From positions 62,001 through 126,000 of the forward strand of contig JALQBC010000008.1 in assembly GCA_023375675.1 (NCBI GenBank): DNA of 64,000 nucleotides, read 5' to 3'. The position numbers and the translations under genes are program-made. Origin of the DNA: Cytospora piceicola. Its lineage: Eukaryota > Ascomycota > Sordariomycetes > Diaporthales > Cytosporaceae. Each line of letters begins with the position of its first letter. Positions within the stretch are counted from its first letter, which is position 1. The notes under the pieces are model-generated. The model was not told the origin of the DNA. It saw only the letters and a list, made by a program, of their open reading frames with translations, and did no database searches. Shown here piece by piece: positions 1 through 12,560 of the stretch.

Positions 1-232
1 CAAAAGCGTTACCGTAGGTGTCGACCAGCTTGCCGTACGAGGGCTTTTCTTTTCCTGTGGCATCGAGGGAGGACATGGAGGAGAGAGATGTCGAGGATGC
101 GGAGGCCCGAGGGGAGTCGAGAGGAGAAGCGACACGGGTGGAAGGAGAGGACTCGGAGTCAACTGCGGAAGCAGAAGTGATGGTACGCCTCAGGGCCGGG
201 TGGCTTTCGACGGAGGCTCCTGTCGAAGCCAT
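1..232 (-). CDS. Delta-12 (oleate) fatty acid desaturase, N-terminal part only
   Basis: The start ATG is at 232-230 on the minus strand and the reading frame runs off the left edge, so only about 77 residues are visible. They form a Ser/Thr-rich cytosolic leader (MASTGASVESHPALRR followed by many Ser/Ala) and end in YGKLVDTYGNAF. In fungal microsomal delta-12 desaturases a variable Ser-rich head leads into a conserved 'G-K-L-x-D-T-Y-G-N-x-F' segment just before the first membrane helix, and this matches. Enzymes of this family convert oleate to linoleate in the ER using cytochrome b5 and three His boxes. Those boxes lie outside the window, so the call rests on the N-terminus alone. No intron is visible in this part. 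Confidence 0.72.
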   Translation of the reverse strand, partial: MASTGASVESHPALRRTITSASAVDSESSPSTRVASPLDSPRASASSTSLSSMSSLDATGKEKPSYGKLVDTYGNAF

Positions 233-1206
233 TTTTGTATGATTGGCGAGGTGTGGATGTGTAGACTGGAGTCGGTGTCAAAGAGGGTTGACAATCCAAG
301 ACGAGGCTTTCTTGAGTCCGAGAGCAGGAACGTGCCTGCCGAACGAGCTGGACGGTCAGAAGCGTAGAGAGTGTTGGGATTGAGAAGGTAACAGCTCAGC
401 TGCTTCCTTTTTTTTTGTCTTCTTCTTTTTGGTGTTTGTGGTAGTAGAACGTTTGGGAACTCAAGGAATAGTTTGAGGCTTTCCCCAGGTACGCCGCTCA
501 GGGAGGATATGACTTTTAAGAGAGGCTGGCTGAAAAGGGAGGCCCAATTGAGGAAGAAGGAGGGAGAAGTTTAGGAGAGGGAAAGGGAGAAAGGAGGATC
601 AGATGTGAGCTGAGGTGTAGCTTGGGATAATATGGGATGCGTTGGTTCAATTTGGGTTGGGACCGACGCTGGGGTCACGCTACAACAAGCCCAAAAAAAA
701 AAGCCAGACCAAAGGTACTTCTTCTCTCTCCGATCCGAGGAAAAAGAGGAAAACGACCGGGAAAAAATTCGCAATTGTTGTGTGTACCTCGTGGTCCGTT
801 CGGGGTATTCTCTTCGGATATTTCCTAGTGTCAGACACGCCCGGGCTTCTCTTCTCGCCATCTCTAAGTATTCAAGGGTCGTCCAGTGGGAGCAAATGCG
901 AATCGTGGGATCCAAATCTGTTGGGGACGCCCCATTGAGGCCCGGCAGATGGGGAACCTTTTTTTCTCAGAAGTGGGGGCGGTTTTACTGCTGATCAATT
1001 GAACCCCTGTGGCAATTGGCATCCAGTCACTGGCTGGCAAGCGGGCTGCAGTGCTGTCTGTGCTGTCAGTGCTGTCAAGCTGCCCATCTCCCCTCTCAGC
1101 CTTGCAGTGACACTGACCTGCCCACAGCAAGTGCACCCCGTGCATTTACTGGGGTTGCCACTTGTGTCTGCCACCGGATTTTCATACTACAGATACATAC
1201 ACCAAT

Positions 1207-1264
1207 TGACCGTACCTACCTAGATACTACCTTAGGTAGGTAGTTACCTACCTAAGTAGGTAGC
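1207..1264. repeat. Palindromic TAGGTAGG/CCTACC tract
   Basis: A run built from CCTACCTAGATAC, CTTAGGTAGGTAG and CCTACCTAAGTAGG, which can fold back on itself. It is one of many copies of this intergenic motif in the window. Confidence 0.8.
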
Positions 1265-2907
1265 TGAGTCTTTGTTATTTGAAGGGTCCATGCAGTCCAT
1301 CATGGTACGGTTTCGGCGTCGACTTCGACCGACCCGCCAGTCTTGGAACCTTAGAACCGATGCAACAAGCTAAAAATCATCGTCTCAGCATCGGTCGAAA
1401 GGAACAATCTCGGGATCCAGGGAGCTCGCTCGGAAGTAATGAGCATATGTGTGTACCTAGGTACCTAGGTAGTAAGTCATCTGGTAATGACGGGTCTGTA
1501 TCATCGATACAACAGTGTTTTGTGCTCCCTGATCTGCTGCGCTACATGGTCAACCTTGGACAAGTTCAGACCGCCTACGTAAAAGCGTGATCACAGAAGG
1601 ATAAAAATGAGGCTGACTCTATTCCCAACTCTCGCCACTGCGGATACGGACCGCATCGCACGGGGAACTGGTGATGATGAGGATCCATTGCGCAAATATC
1701 TCATCTCATCAGATAACAGAAAATCAAGCAGGCAGTCAGTCTGGCAGGCCCTGGCAGGTTGGTAGCCACGGCGGCACCTTCAACCGCTCCAGTCAAAACC
1801 ATGGGCCTCCGCGTCTAGAAGCCCTGGAGGTTTCTAGCGCCATTCCAAGCTGGCTGCTTCTCCCTGGAGAACCGCGGAGGAGGAGCCAAGGCCTAACCTT
1901 GTCCTGAAGCTCATACATCAATTGTATCATTGATCAGTGCTCAATTGGGTACGGTACTACCTGCCATGGTAAATGGTGATCTTATTGAGGGAAAGTGCAG
2001 TATCCATTGCCTCCTCTACTCCTTAGCTCCTATAGCCTGCTATAGGATCAGAGGATAGAGAGTATAATTAGGCTCCTGACGAAAATGGCGTTTTGGTGTC
2101 ATGAACTTGTTTCACTCTGCTGGTGGGAACGGAACGGGTGGGATGTACGGAGGAGGTTGCCCTGGCTTTACTATACCTAGGTAGCCTTAGATTCTCATCC
2201 TCGACGAGTATTCCCATAGTGACCAGGCCTCCAAAGGATAGGTAGGTAGATACATCCTTGCCTTGTGTGTCTTGTGTATCTTGATGCTGTGTGTAGCTCT
2301 CTCACATGCCAATTCCTAGGCTGCCTTGGCGGCATAGCGTAAAAAATGGATATTTATCGTTATCAGATGGCGTTGTGCTCGGGGGCTACTACTGTAACCC
2401 GTACCGCTGTAACTACCTAAGTAGAGCCTAGTGATTTTAGAATTCTGGGGGGCGCCAGTAAAGTTATTCTGACGCACAATGATAGAGTTCCCTCAATCAG
2501 CTCCTTCCACGATCCGAGTTCCATTCGAGGACTGACCAACATCGACAGATGATGATTCGATTCCGCGATACAGGACGACGGCGAACTCACCATGTGCGCT
2601 TATTGTTTTATCTCTATCGGGTGATCATGGTTGGCCCCAGGCGTTTTATTCAAGATTCTCCAGTTGTGTTGGCAATTGTCATCAAGTGGCCAAAAACATT
2701 TGGTTTGCCTGCATGTTTTTGTTGGGGGAAGGTCTCAGAATTGTTGAGCCTCTTCTTCCCTGCCAATGACCGCAAAGGGGGTTACCAGAGCCTTGCGACT
2801 GGGCACAAGGGCAGAAGGGCTGGGACTGTTGAATTGGCACACTGACACTGAACACTGACTGGGCTGACTGGACACAGCGGCAACGCGGGCTAAGGCTGGG
2901 CCGTTCT

Positions 2908-2946
2908 AGCTACCTAGGTACCTAGGTATCTAGGTACCTAGGTAGC
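2908..2946. repeat. Palindromic CTACCTAGGTACCTAGGTA tract
   Basis: A near-perfect alternation of CCTAGG (AvrII) and GGTACC (KpnI) half-sites over about 38 bp, forming nested inverted repeats. It is intergenic, about 2.7 kb upstream of the desaturase start. Confidence 0.85.
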
Positions 2947-4982
2947 TACAGAAGTACTTGCCCAGGTACATACCCCGTGTTTCCAGGCTCTGGAGGAACC
3001 TCAGAAACCCCGTAAGGTTACCTCCGCCAGTGGATGACCTCTTTCCCCCACCCCCTGAAGTTGCTCAGATCACAGGGATTATATTTATAATAGTACCGAG
3101 GTACGGGACTGCGTGGTGGCTAGATCCGCCTTGACTTGCTCAGGTGGGTGGTGGCTACTGCTTTTCTTCTTCTCCGTCTCATCTCGGCCATTCCACGAAA
3201 ATCCACATCAACAACACCCAACACCAACACCACACCAATAGCCATCGTAACATTGGCAATTCCGTATATATAGAACCCAACCTATCAATGGGTACATGAA
3301 GAAACGGTCGGTTTCGTCTACAAGACACTTCGACCACCTGATGGCTTCGCAACCACGACTACCGGTACACGCGGATTGATGAGGAGATGGCATCTGGACG
3401 AACTCATGGGCCGTGTCCAAGTGGATATATCCATGGGCAGTCAACGTACTTGGTAGATATTACCGTACTCTGTGTCGTGGCGCCAATCCGTGAATTGTGT
3501 AAGGATCCCAAAGAGTCGACAGCGCGACACTTGAGCGTCATTGACACCTGCTTGGCAGCAGCAGCGTATCGCTCGTGTCGCGCTGTTGACCTTGGTCTCT
3601 GGTAGTACCGGCCACCGCATGGACTATCTTCTAGCCTACATCACAATATGACAATGTTCTCTGCGCTGAAGAGAAGCTGGTATCCACGTGCACGTCGGTG
3701 CAATAATGAGGGGCGAGTCGAGGCACCGCTTGAAGACAGGCCGACAGCACTCACTCGGGCCACACAAGAAAGCGTATGTTGCAGTCTGTACGGCATAGAG
3801 CTTATCTTCACTTGTCAACTCTGGAAATCACCAGTGTCTTCCGCGGTTGTTAGTGGAGGGTGAACTCGATCTCTCAAATGCTGTGTTGTTCTGCGGGAGT
3901 TCCAGTTGTCCATCGTTCCTATCTAGTACCCACTGTCGCCAGTACCCAGCTTCTTTCCTGATACTACCGATCAAGGTGACCAGATAGGCGCGGCGGCTAC
4001 GTTGGCGGTGTCATTGGGCCGTTGCTTCAAGCTTGCTATTCCTTCCCTCCTCGGTACCTAGGTACTACTATACCGGCGGAGATTGGAGAGGTCATTGGGC
4101 ACTGCAGGCAGACAGACAGACAGAACTGGTCGGCACCCATCCTACTTGCAATGTGGTAACCAAGTATTTATACAGGAGCCTTCGATGCTATGGAGTGCCC
4201 TTCGGTTATGTATGACCCTCAGATTCTCGTGGGGGACTTTGCTAGCGGGGGTCGCGGCTACAAAGCATTGAGGCTCGAGCATCGTCGAGCTGAGTTTGGA
4301 TGTCACTTGCAGCACAACTAGGGCAGATCTGAAGTATCCAATATATTCAACAGGATGTATTCAGACTTGACATATATCAGTCCAATGGTCTCGGGTTTGA
4401 ATACGGCCCACATGCCAGACCCCTCCCAATCTTTGACATGTATATACCACATATAACCGAATCGGCCCAGATACCACCATCGATTTCTGGCCATAGACAG
4501 GCCCGGCACAAAGTGTGGCAAAGTCGTAGCTCTCCTGAGCTTCTCCTCTCCTCTCTCTCCTCCCATCCACTCAGCACTTGAGCGGGCAGAAGACAGCTAA
4601 ACCTCCCCCGGAAGATGCCATAAGGTAGCGCCAGATGCTTATAAATGCAGTGCAATGCGGATTGGCTCAGAGACCGCTTGCTCGTTCGGAAATGCCACAC
4701 CGAAACCCCTTCTAAATAACCCCAAGCCGCCACCAAATGCTGTCAAACCCAGCCAGTCGCGAGAAATTAATATTAAAAGTATTCGTGGAGAAAGTGAGAG
4801 GTGATTGTAATGTCTCGAGGAAGAGGAAGAGAGAAAGAAAAGAGAGAAAGAAAGAAGACCGTTTCGAGTCGTTCCTCATCAGTGGATGCAAGGAAATGCG
4901 TTGGTTGTCGTGGTCGAAAGGACCAGTGTATGGTTGTCGTGGTCGATGTAAGGGCCAGCTCCAGGCTGTCACCTCGGACGCC

Positions 4983-7410
4983 TCAGCTGTTGTGTTTCCC
5001 AGCTTCCCTTACGCTCTTCATCCACCTCTCCTCGTCCCCTGGCTTGCCCACCAACTTCTGCTTCTTCCCGGAGATGGCTGTCTTGACTTCTTCTATGCTC
5101 TGAGTGCCAAGTAGTTCCATTTCGTGATCGAGCAGCACGGCGACTCCGGCCCTCACGAGGACGGAGTCGCCCTCAAATACGTAAACATCCCACAGCCTGC
5201 TAGCCTCATCTAGGGCCAGGTGGCCGGTGAAGAGCGAGGTATACATGTATCCCAGATAAGTGTCAGGGTCGTGCTCGGGAAGCTTGGTTAGATGGCTATG
5301 AAGCTTTGGCGATTTGGTGGCGAGAGTTTGCAGAAGTAGATTGTAGGCCGAAGACTTGGCGCCCGCATCGTCCGAGTAAAATGATAATGGGAGGGAGCGG
5401 TTCAGGAGGTTGGCAAGGGCAATGAATGCGGCGGTCGGGGAGGGCAGGTTGATCAGGAGAAGTGCTGCGATGGTCTATACCGGACGTCAGTTCATGTGCG
5501 AGCTGTTGAAAATGTAGAGTTCGGGATATACTCACGTTGCAACCAGTAACGTAGCCGATATCACTCCTGTACATGGCGTACGCACTCAACACATCCAGCA
5601 GCCCCTGGTGTAGAGGACCTCCAGCCTGGAAAATCCTCAAGTCTCGCCACGTCTGTTCCTCGACATCCTTCCGGATGGCTCTCGTCCAGCCCACAACCTT
5701 GTGGTCCTCTGCACTGCCGTGCCCAGCTTTCTCGCGTGCTTCGGCCTCGCGTGCCCTGTTCAGGGCGGCGTTGAACGAATTCCCAGTCAAGCCAAGGTCG
5801 TTGCCAATCGCCCTGGTCCATACCTCACCACGGCTCCTCGTGGCAATACCTCGCCACCAGAGTTCGCGGGTTCGGCGTTCGCGGATTGAGACGTTCCAGC
5901 GCGGAATGATCTCCTTCTCCCAGATATGCATCAAGCTGTCTGCCGCAGTGTCCTTATTCTTGGACATAGCTTTCTTCTGCTCTTCCCTGCGGCGCTCGTT
6001 CTCTATACTCTTCTGCATCATCTTCTGGTACTCCCTCAAATGGCGACGTTCCTCGGCCGGATCCTTGGGTGGGAGCCACGAGGGGCGCGTACGCGAGAGA
6101 ACGGCTTCCTTCTCCTTGGAGATGGGCAGAGGGTCAATCATGATATTGCTGCGACGCAGAGGCGGCAATTCTGCAAGAGCAGACTTGTGCTTTGGTCTTG
6201 CAACCTGTGATGCGCTTGCCCGGCGGGCCTTGGGCATCGAGCCGGTGCTGGACCGCTGAGCTCTGCCTTCCAGCTCTTGGGCATGCTCCTCAAGCTTCTC
6301 CGTAAGCTCCTTGGCATCCCTGTTCAGCCCATGCATCGCGGCATTCCAGCTATGGGCTCGTGGCTGGAGGGGACTACGCAGACCACTATCAGATATGGGA
6401 GACCTCAGAGCCGACAACGCCGCCTCTGATTTGAGGGGAGGTGATCGAAGAGCACCAATTGACCCGCTCTCGCCGCCACCGGCGGGCGTGCCGTTTCCGA
6501 CGCTTCGTACCCTTGGTTTCGGGGACCGCTCTGGGGAATTCGACTTCGAGGGTGGCTGACTATTGGGACGCTCGGAGGGTGGTCGTGGGGACAGGGGAAC
6601 GTTATCAAGCACAAACCCGTCAGGGATGTCGTCGCCATCGTCCTCGTCACATTCCCGTTCCAGCTCTGCCTCACTTTTGCGCTCACGAGTGGACTGCCAG
6701 CTGCTACTCCTCCGCAACTGGAGGGACATGCCGGGGTCTCGAGGGTTAGGTGAGAGACTGGGCGGCAGCTGGCGGTGCCTGGGACTCGGGGTGCGTGGGC
6801 GCCTGCCAGAGGGGACCGAGGGGCGACTGTTTGGTCCCTTTCGAAGAGAAAGATGGTTAACGTATGATTCGGAGAGAAGCGAGCTGGTGTTTGTGCTGCG
6901 TACATTGGATCTCAAGGCATTGGGCTGTAGCGTAGGTGCACTGTGCTGCCTCTTGGCCGTAGTAATCTCCCGCTGGGTTATCTGTGTTGTTCGTGATTTG
7001 GACAAGGCTGATGTTTGCAGGTGCGTCTTGGGTTGGCTCGCCACGGACTTGGCTCGAATGTCAGATGCGTAGGAAGTATCGTAAGGGCTAGGGTCGCGTT
7101 TGGATTGATGTATGGAAGCATCATCCTCAAGACCAATGTCTTCAAAGTTGCTAGGGTCGGTGAGGATAGTCTCGCGGTCAGACAACGAGGAGTGGAAGGA
7201 GGAGGACTTGGAGGATTTGGAATTGGTCATGCCGGGCGGCGAGGCGGAGCCGGGCAGCACGGGGGAGTCTTGAACGGATCGCTCGTATAACATCATGTTG
7301 ACATTGTTTGCTTCGATGATGATGACTGGTAGATCAGTCTTGTGGGTGAGGAGGGGGGGGGGGGGAGTTGGTCCGTCTCCTTTGTGGCTGAAAGATCGAG
7401 GGCAGGCCAA
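4983..7410 (-). CDS. TBC (Tre2/Bub2/Cdc16) domain protein, possible Rab-GAP or pseudo-GAP
   Basis: Two exons: 5536-7410 and 4983-5474, with a 61-bp intron (GTGAGT...TATAG) that joins VTGCN to TIAALLLL in phase 0. The first 430 residues are Ser/Pro-rich and look disordered. The C-terminal third is a TBC domain: RELWWRGIATRSRGEVW is the entry motif and DIGYVTGCNTIAALLLL the second motif, followed by YLGYMYTSLFTGHL and LWDVYVFEG. TBC proteins stimulate GTP hydrolysis on Rab GTPases with an Arg finger (IxxDxxR) and a Gln finger (YxQG). Here the first motif reads IRKDVEEQTW, without Arg at the usual place, and the second reads YVTG, with Thr for Gln. The start is uncertain. The ORF opens at 7410, but this crosses a 13-base C run, and MMLYERS at 7296 is a good alternative (750 residues). 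A 5' exon ending at the CTACCAG acceptor near 7328 is also possible. Confidence 0.85.
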
Positions 7411-10400
7411 GGCCAGTGTTGATACGGTCTCCAGCGAAAGCTTCTCGCTGGTATTATACGATTCAGATTGACACCCGAGGTAGTAGCTCCCACAATATCC
7501 TCTATTCTATGGTAGTGTCGAGAGGGGATAGTTGGTGGGCGGATGTGCAAGAGATGGATCGACTGGAACGATTTGGCAGCGACCAGCAGTGACGTTCCAA
7601 TGTTCGGCAAATGGGACGAGAAGACGTGGGAGGCGCAGGACAAATGCGTATTAGTCCTGGAGCCGGTTGCTCGTAGTACGGAGTACAATGGTGTTTAGAG
7701 GCCTTTGAATGTCTCACGATCCCCCGGCGATCCGAAACTGGGGACTGCAGTCAAGGGAGAACAAGGTGGTTGATTGGCCAGGTGAGTATGTCTCTCTAAT
7801 AATTGAAGTGATCAAAACGAGTGTAGTTGACTTTTTAGGTCGTGGTGTTTTGTTGCTAGTAACGACTGAATAACGAGACTATCGTATTACTCTGATCCGG
7901 GCTATCCGTTGTAATAGACGAAGAGCTGGTGAGGTAATGATGAAAGAAGTCGACAAGGGAAAAACGAATGACGATAGGTTGGTTGGAAGATACCGTAGAT
8001 AGATAGATGCAGATGCAAGTCAAGCAAGCAAGAAAAGATGGGGTGAAGAGGAGGTGAGCGGGGAGGGGGAGGGTTAGGAAGACTTGTAGAGAGGAGGATG
8101 ATGGTGTGTCTGTTCCAAGGAAAAGAAAGGCTGGAAAAGGAAGGGAAAGTCGCGACAAGTTGCCGTTGGCCAGAGAGAGGAGAGGAGGAGGAGGAAGAAC
8201 ATTGGAAGAGATAAGGAAGGAGAGACAATAGAGCTAGCTACCTACATCGGTACGTACCTACCTAGGTACTGCGGGGACTCGCGGGGACTCCCAGTTGCGG
8301 TTGCAGTGGTAGGCTACCTAGCAAAGGTATTCGCGGCTTTCCATTGTCCATTGGAAGGTTTTCAGGTACACATAGCGCACTAGCCTGGAAGTCCTTGCTG
8401 GGCCTGTGGGCCAGTGGGCCTGGCCGGCTAATCCAGGTCGATTTCCAAGGTTCTTTCCACAGCACCACTGAGCACCAGAGCACCAGACAGGCCTGCAGGC
8501 ATGAGGATTTAGGGCCGGTCCACTAAAAGCTCAGGCGGGTACCAAACACCCAGGGATGCTGGATCGAGTGTTGTACTGCATATTTGATGTACAGTATGTA
8601 CATGTACCAATGTACCCTCGCCAGGTGGACTGTCTAGGGAACCTCCAACCTCGAGCTGGAAGGTTGGCAGGGTTCATGTACCCATGTAAAACTAGCACAT
8701 TACCTGATTACCTACCAGGCCTACCTACCCAGGTAGGTACCTGGTATGTTCCAAGGTTGTGTCCTGGGAAAAATACGTTCGTGGTCCGCGCCAAGCTGAT
8801 CTCTCGATTGGCGACTTTTTTGATGGCCTCGAGAACGTCGAGTTTAATTATGATATGAAGTGAGCTTGCCAGTCGTGCAGGGAGGGCATGACACCAGTGG
8901 TAACATGTACACCAATACACCAATAAACCAATACACCAAAGCTGTAAACGTCTGACATACCTATATGTAGGTAGTGTTAAGGTGTGCCGACCGTCAATCA
9001 ATACCTACCTAGGTACTCAAGTACATGTGTAATCCGTCCCGGTCCCAAAAAAAACAAGACGATTCAAATCTTGGAAACTGGGCCATGTCAGTTCTGATCT
9101 CATCTAATCTCCCCTTTCCTCCCTCTCTCCTCCTCTTCTTCTTTGCTCCTGAGTCCGAACCGACCGGTAGCCCTTTTTATTTCTTGTTCATGAAGAAGGT
9201 CCCCCTTAACCAGTGATGGCTGCCATACGGGACAGATTTATTACTCCGTAATTACCTAGGCGGATGCTTAAAGATATTATAGTATACACCGCACTACCCC
9301 AGGGTTGTACCCGTGGAAAGGAAACCTATATATGATACATGCAAGCATCGTCAGGATGGATACATCAGCACCGGCATCTGGAGCCGTAATGATGAAGCGA
9401 GGTTCCAGAACAGAACATTGACAGCTCGACTAGGGTAACGGGCTCATCTAGCGGCCTTGACAATGGGATCGATGGGGATGATGGGGACGAGCTTTCTGTG
9501 CTTCCAAGGTTTCTATTTTCAACCCAAGACCGACCTCCCAGGTCTCCACGCCTCCCTGCTTGCATGTGGTGGCCCCTGACCAAACATAAGCCCCCATTTC
9601 CATGGATCCATCAATATTCAACTTCAAGGTCCGAGTTTGACTGTCTACCAGTTGACATAGTACATACCATAATTTCAATTCAAAGTCTCTCTGATGGGCC
9701 TGGTTGCGCGTGTGGTGGCTTGCTGCTAATAGTATATACCTGCCTCAAGTGCTAGGTACTTAATCTAAGGATCCGTACAGTAGGTAAGTATGTACGGAAG
9801 GAAACCTGGGAGGCCTTGCAAAGAATTTTCCAACCGGTAAATGAGCTGATGAATATGATGTGATGGGATTTCAGGTGGCTTGCTTTGGCTTGCTTCAGAT
9901 CTTCATAAAGCTCGTCGAACAAATCTCCGACAGCAGTCAATCCTGACTAAATACTCAAATACATACCTGTCAGGCCTGTGTGTGCGTAGTCAGGTATGGT
10001 ACCCAACCTTGGGTTACTCTTCTACATAACTAGGTAGTATTCATGTTTATGCAGTGGGTACTTCTCCCATAGCCAACTTTGCACTTTCTCTCTTCCCTTT
10101 TCCTTTAATGTTTTCCTTCAATGTTGTCTTTTACCTTATTCCTTCTTTGTTTTCTTCCTTCCTCTTCTCATTTTGACCTTTCCCCATTGCTTCATCTTTC
10201 GCCTTCTCTAGAGAGTCCGTTGATCAGTCCGTCAATGTGTCAGACCCCGAGATTATCATCACTGTCCGTTGCTAAAAAGGAGGTCGGCTTATTTCCCTGT
10301 CTCCGCCAATCGCGGCTCAACTCCCCAACCTCCCGAGATTGCTACATAAATAAGGGGGGCCGACATGCCCTGCCCTGCTTCCGAGTTGTCAGTCTGGCAC

Positions 10401-10990
10401 GGTCCTGCTGGCACATCCGGACATTCTCAGGGCAATCAGTGGATAGTTTGAACAGACTGGGGATGTTCCAGGCCCTCTACCATGTCAACTCTATCGAGTC
10501 TCATATCAGTTGACCCTTGAGCTCCTGGCTGACATGTTTGCACTGCTTTGCTGGGACAACCTCCGCGCCTCCCAATCCCGATTGACTTGGCGCGTTTCTG
10601 AACCAAAGCATCGGTACTAATGTGATCGACGCATGGAGGTTGCAACCAAAGCCCGACCCGTCACTGAGAAACCGAGGTATACCAAGGACGATGATATCGA
10701 CCGGGTTCCACGCGGCCCCTACAGAGGTAGGTACAGTACACCGGTAGATAATGTGGACATTAAGCTCTCCATCAAAACCCAATTTCATGTTGTTCCTTTC
10801 TATCCCACTAGAGATGGCTTGCTGGCAGAAGCGACAGTCTCTACATTACGCCTGTCTTTCCAAGGTTCAGGCGTCGTCAAGTACAGACGTTCCTATAAAA
10901 CGTGACCAATGCAATCCGCCCCATGTCTAGTCTCACATCCTCGCATCGACCCTCGTCCCCAACCCGACTTATACATCACTTCCCATCGAC
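7411..10990. other. Intergenic, upstream of the TBC gene
   Basis: No convincing gene. The part nearest the TBC gene is CT-rich on the minus strand and is probably promoter and 5' leader. Palindromic CCTACCTAGGTA tracts lie at about 8236-8268, 8718-8744, 9003-9015 and 9252-9260. A pyrimidine-rich stretch lies at 10085-10210. Confidence 0.55.
8234..8268. repeat. Palindromic tract GCTACCTACATCGGTACGTACCTACCTAGGTA
   Basis: Another copy of the dispersed CCTAGG/GGTACC tract, about 830 bp upstream of the longest possible TBC start. A direct repeat of GCGGGGACTC follows at 8271-8290. Confidence 0.75.
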
Positions 10991-10999
10991 AACAGAGTA

Positions 11000-11299
11000 A
11001 TGTCCGAACTATGGTGCACGCCTTGCCAAGGACTGAAACCAGGAGACATATGGCATTTTCCGTTTGGGACCTATTGTCAATGGCAACAAGATGGCTTCGA
11101 AAGCATTGTCGGATATTGTTCAAGTACCATAACATGTGGACTTATATTTGCGTGGATCTCGGGCCTGCTCGGCACGAGTTCTCTAGGAACCTATCTGACC
11201 GTGGCAGTCAGTGCTTTCTTACAATGCGACTGGTTGCCATATCCATATCTGATGTTCACTTGGCTCAGAAACCCCTCCAGGACTTATGCTTCAACATGA
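11000..11299 (+). CDS. Possible small unknown gene
   Basis: An ORF of 99 codons begins MSELWCTPCQGLKPGD. It has a Cys-rich N-terminal half and two hydrophobic stretches in the second half (about residues 38-58 and 62-72). A TATAAAA box lies about 105 bp upstream (10893) with a C-rich leader between, which is a plausible fungal promoter layout. I do not recognise the protein, and an overlapping frame is open as well (10909-11373). Introns may change the model. It could equally be chance. Confidence 0.2.
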   Translation: MSELWCTPCQGLKPGDIWHFPFGTYCQWQQDGFESIVGYCSSTITCGLIFAWISGLLGTSSLGTYLTVAVSAFLQCDWLPYPYLMFTWLRNPSRTYAST

Positions 11300-12560
11300 G
11301 GTATTGGATGTCCAGGCACGTGGCCAGGGATCCGTCTTCACTCGACCGTTGGAGGTCCTCCAAGTGGCGGTAAGGTCGCCACCTCGAGCACTCGGGTTTA
11401 ATCTCCAGTGAACGATATTTGAGCAGGGCATGTGCAGGTGGACGTTTCTTAAACACATGTGGTGTCCAAATGAGTAGACATTCCTTTGTGGAGTAGCGAA
11501 CTCTCGATGTGTACGGCCATCGAATCCGCTCAGGCTCTCTTGGTGGGAGTGATTTGTCGAGGGTCAGCTGTACTAGCAAGCAATATCACAACTGGCCACC
11601 AAAGAAGAAAGCACGTAAAAGGTGCCGGGGCAACGTTCATGCAAGAGAGGTGTCCCGCTTCTACAGGGCCAAGGGGTCGATGCCCCGCCTGCCAGTTCTG
11701 GAGACAAACTGAGCCTCCAGATGTCGGCCAAGTCTGGTACCAGCGCGCACGGCGGTCAAGCCCTCAAGCATACCCCATTCGAGAACGAGTGTATTGGTCC
11801 TATCGGTCGCTTATCCCCCCCCGCCTGGGCGGCTACCCGCCCGGGCGACGAACATGTGTATGCCTGCGGTGTTGTTGACCTCGATATGTTATGGTCATCA
11901 GCAACCATCATTCCTCTTCGTGAGGGCACAACATTGAAGTGGATCTTGCCGCACCAGAATATAGAGAACTGACTGCTTCAACGGCATATAACAGTCGCAA
12001 GACTTTGTCCTGGTCTGCTCGTCCGAGTGGTCTAGACCTCATTCACAGGTACAGCAGCATCCGTGGATCTGACACTTAGAAGTTGTATTCCGGATGATAC
12101 TGAAACCACGTGATATCGCCAATGTGCGTAGCACTAGATACCAAAGTGACTAGGAAACGAGCGATGGGCTGTTCCACGGAACCTCAGACGTGAGAAGAGG
12201 GAGGATGTGAACGATACCCGAACATGAACGAAGATCAATAACGTACTTAAGTAGTCATGGCTACAACTCGCGGGTCGTTCCGTAGGGACCTGACGGCTTC
12301 GAAGAATCAAATGCAATTTCCATTTCTATGGCCTGCCCAACACCTGAGCTTTTTATGACGACCGCTGTACCATATTACAGGAAGTCCTCGGACAACAGAT
12401 TTCACCAGACCACAATCCACTGCTCGCCCTTGTGGGGAGCCTCCGCCTTATATTCCACTTCCTCCCCATTGACAACAGTATCCCGGTACTGCTGGCGGCT
12501 GCTCGCATTACCCGTCAATTGAGCCGCTGTCCTTTTCCTCGAGGAACGAGCAAGTCTTGT
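11300..12560. other. Intergenic, downstream of eIF3b
   Basis: No recognisable gene. Short overlapping frames occur on both strands (for example 11486-11972), none with motifs or clear splice sites. The segment next to 12560 is the 3' flank of eIF3b. Confidence 0.5.

Larger units (their letters stand above)
233..4982. other. Intergenic, 4.7 kb, upstream of the desaturase
   Basis: No open frame here looks coding; the ORFs are short, overlapping and without recognisable motifs. The first 600 bases (purine-rich on the plus strand, so CT-rich upstream of the desaturase on the minus strand, with a T9 run near 410) are the likely promoter and leader of the desaturase. The rest holds several AvrII/KpnI-type palindromic tracts (about 1205-1263, 1455-1471, 2174-2250, 2911-2946, 4050-4065). 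There is also a short GACA run near 4105 and a repeated GTGCTGTCA stretch near 1051-1080. Confidence 0.6.

Noticed and set aside
5573..6259. 228-codon plus-strand ORF
   Set aside because: Antisense shadow of the TBC gene, with no motif of its own.
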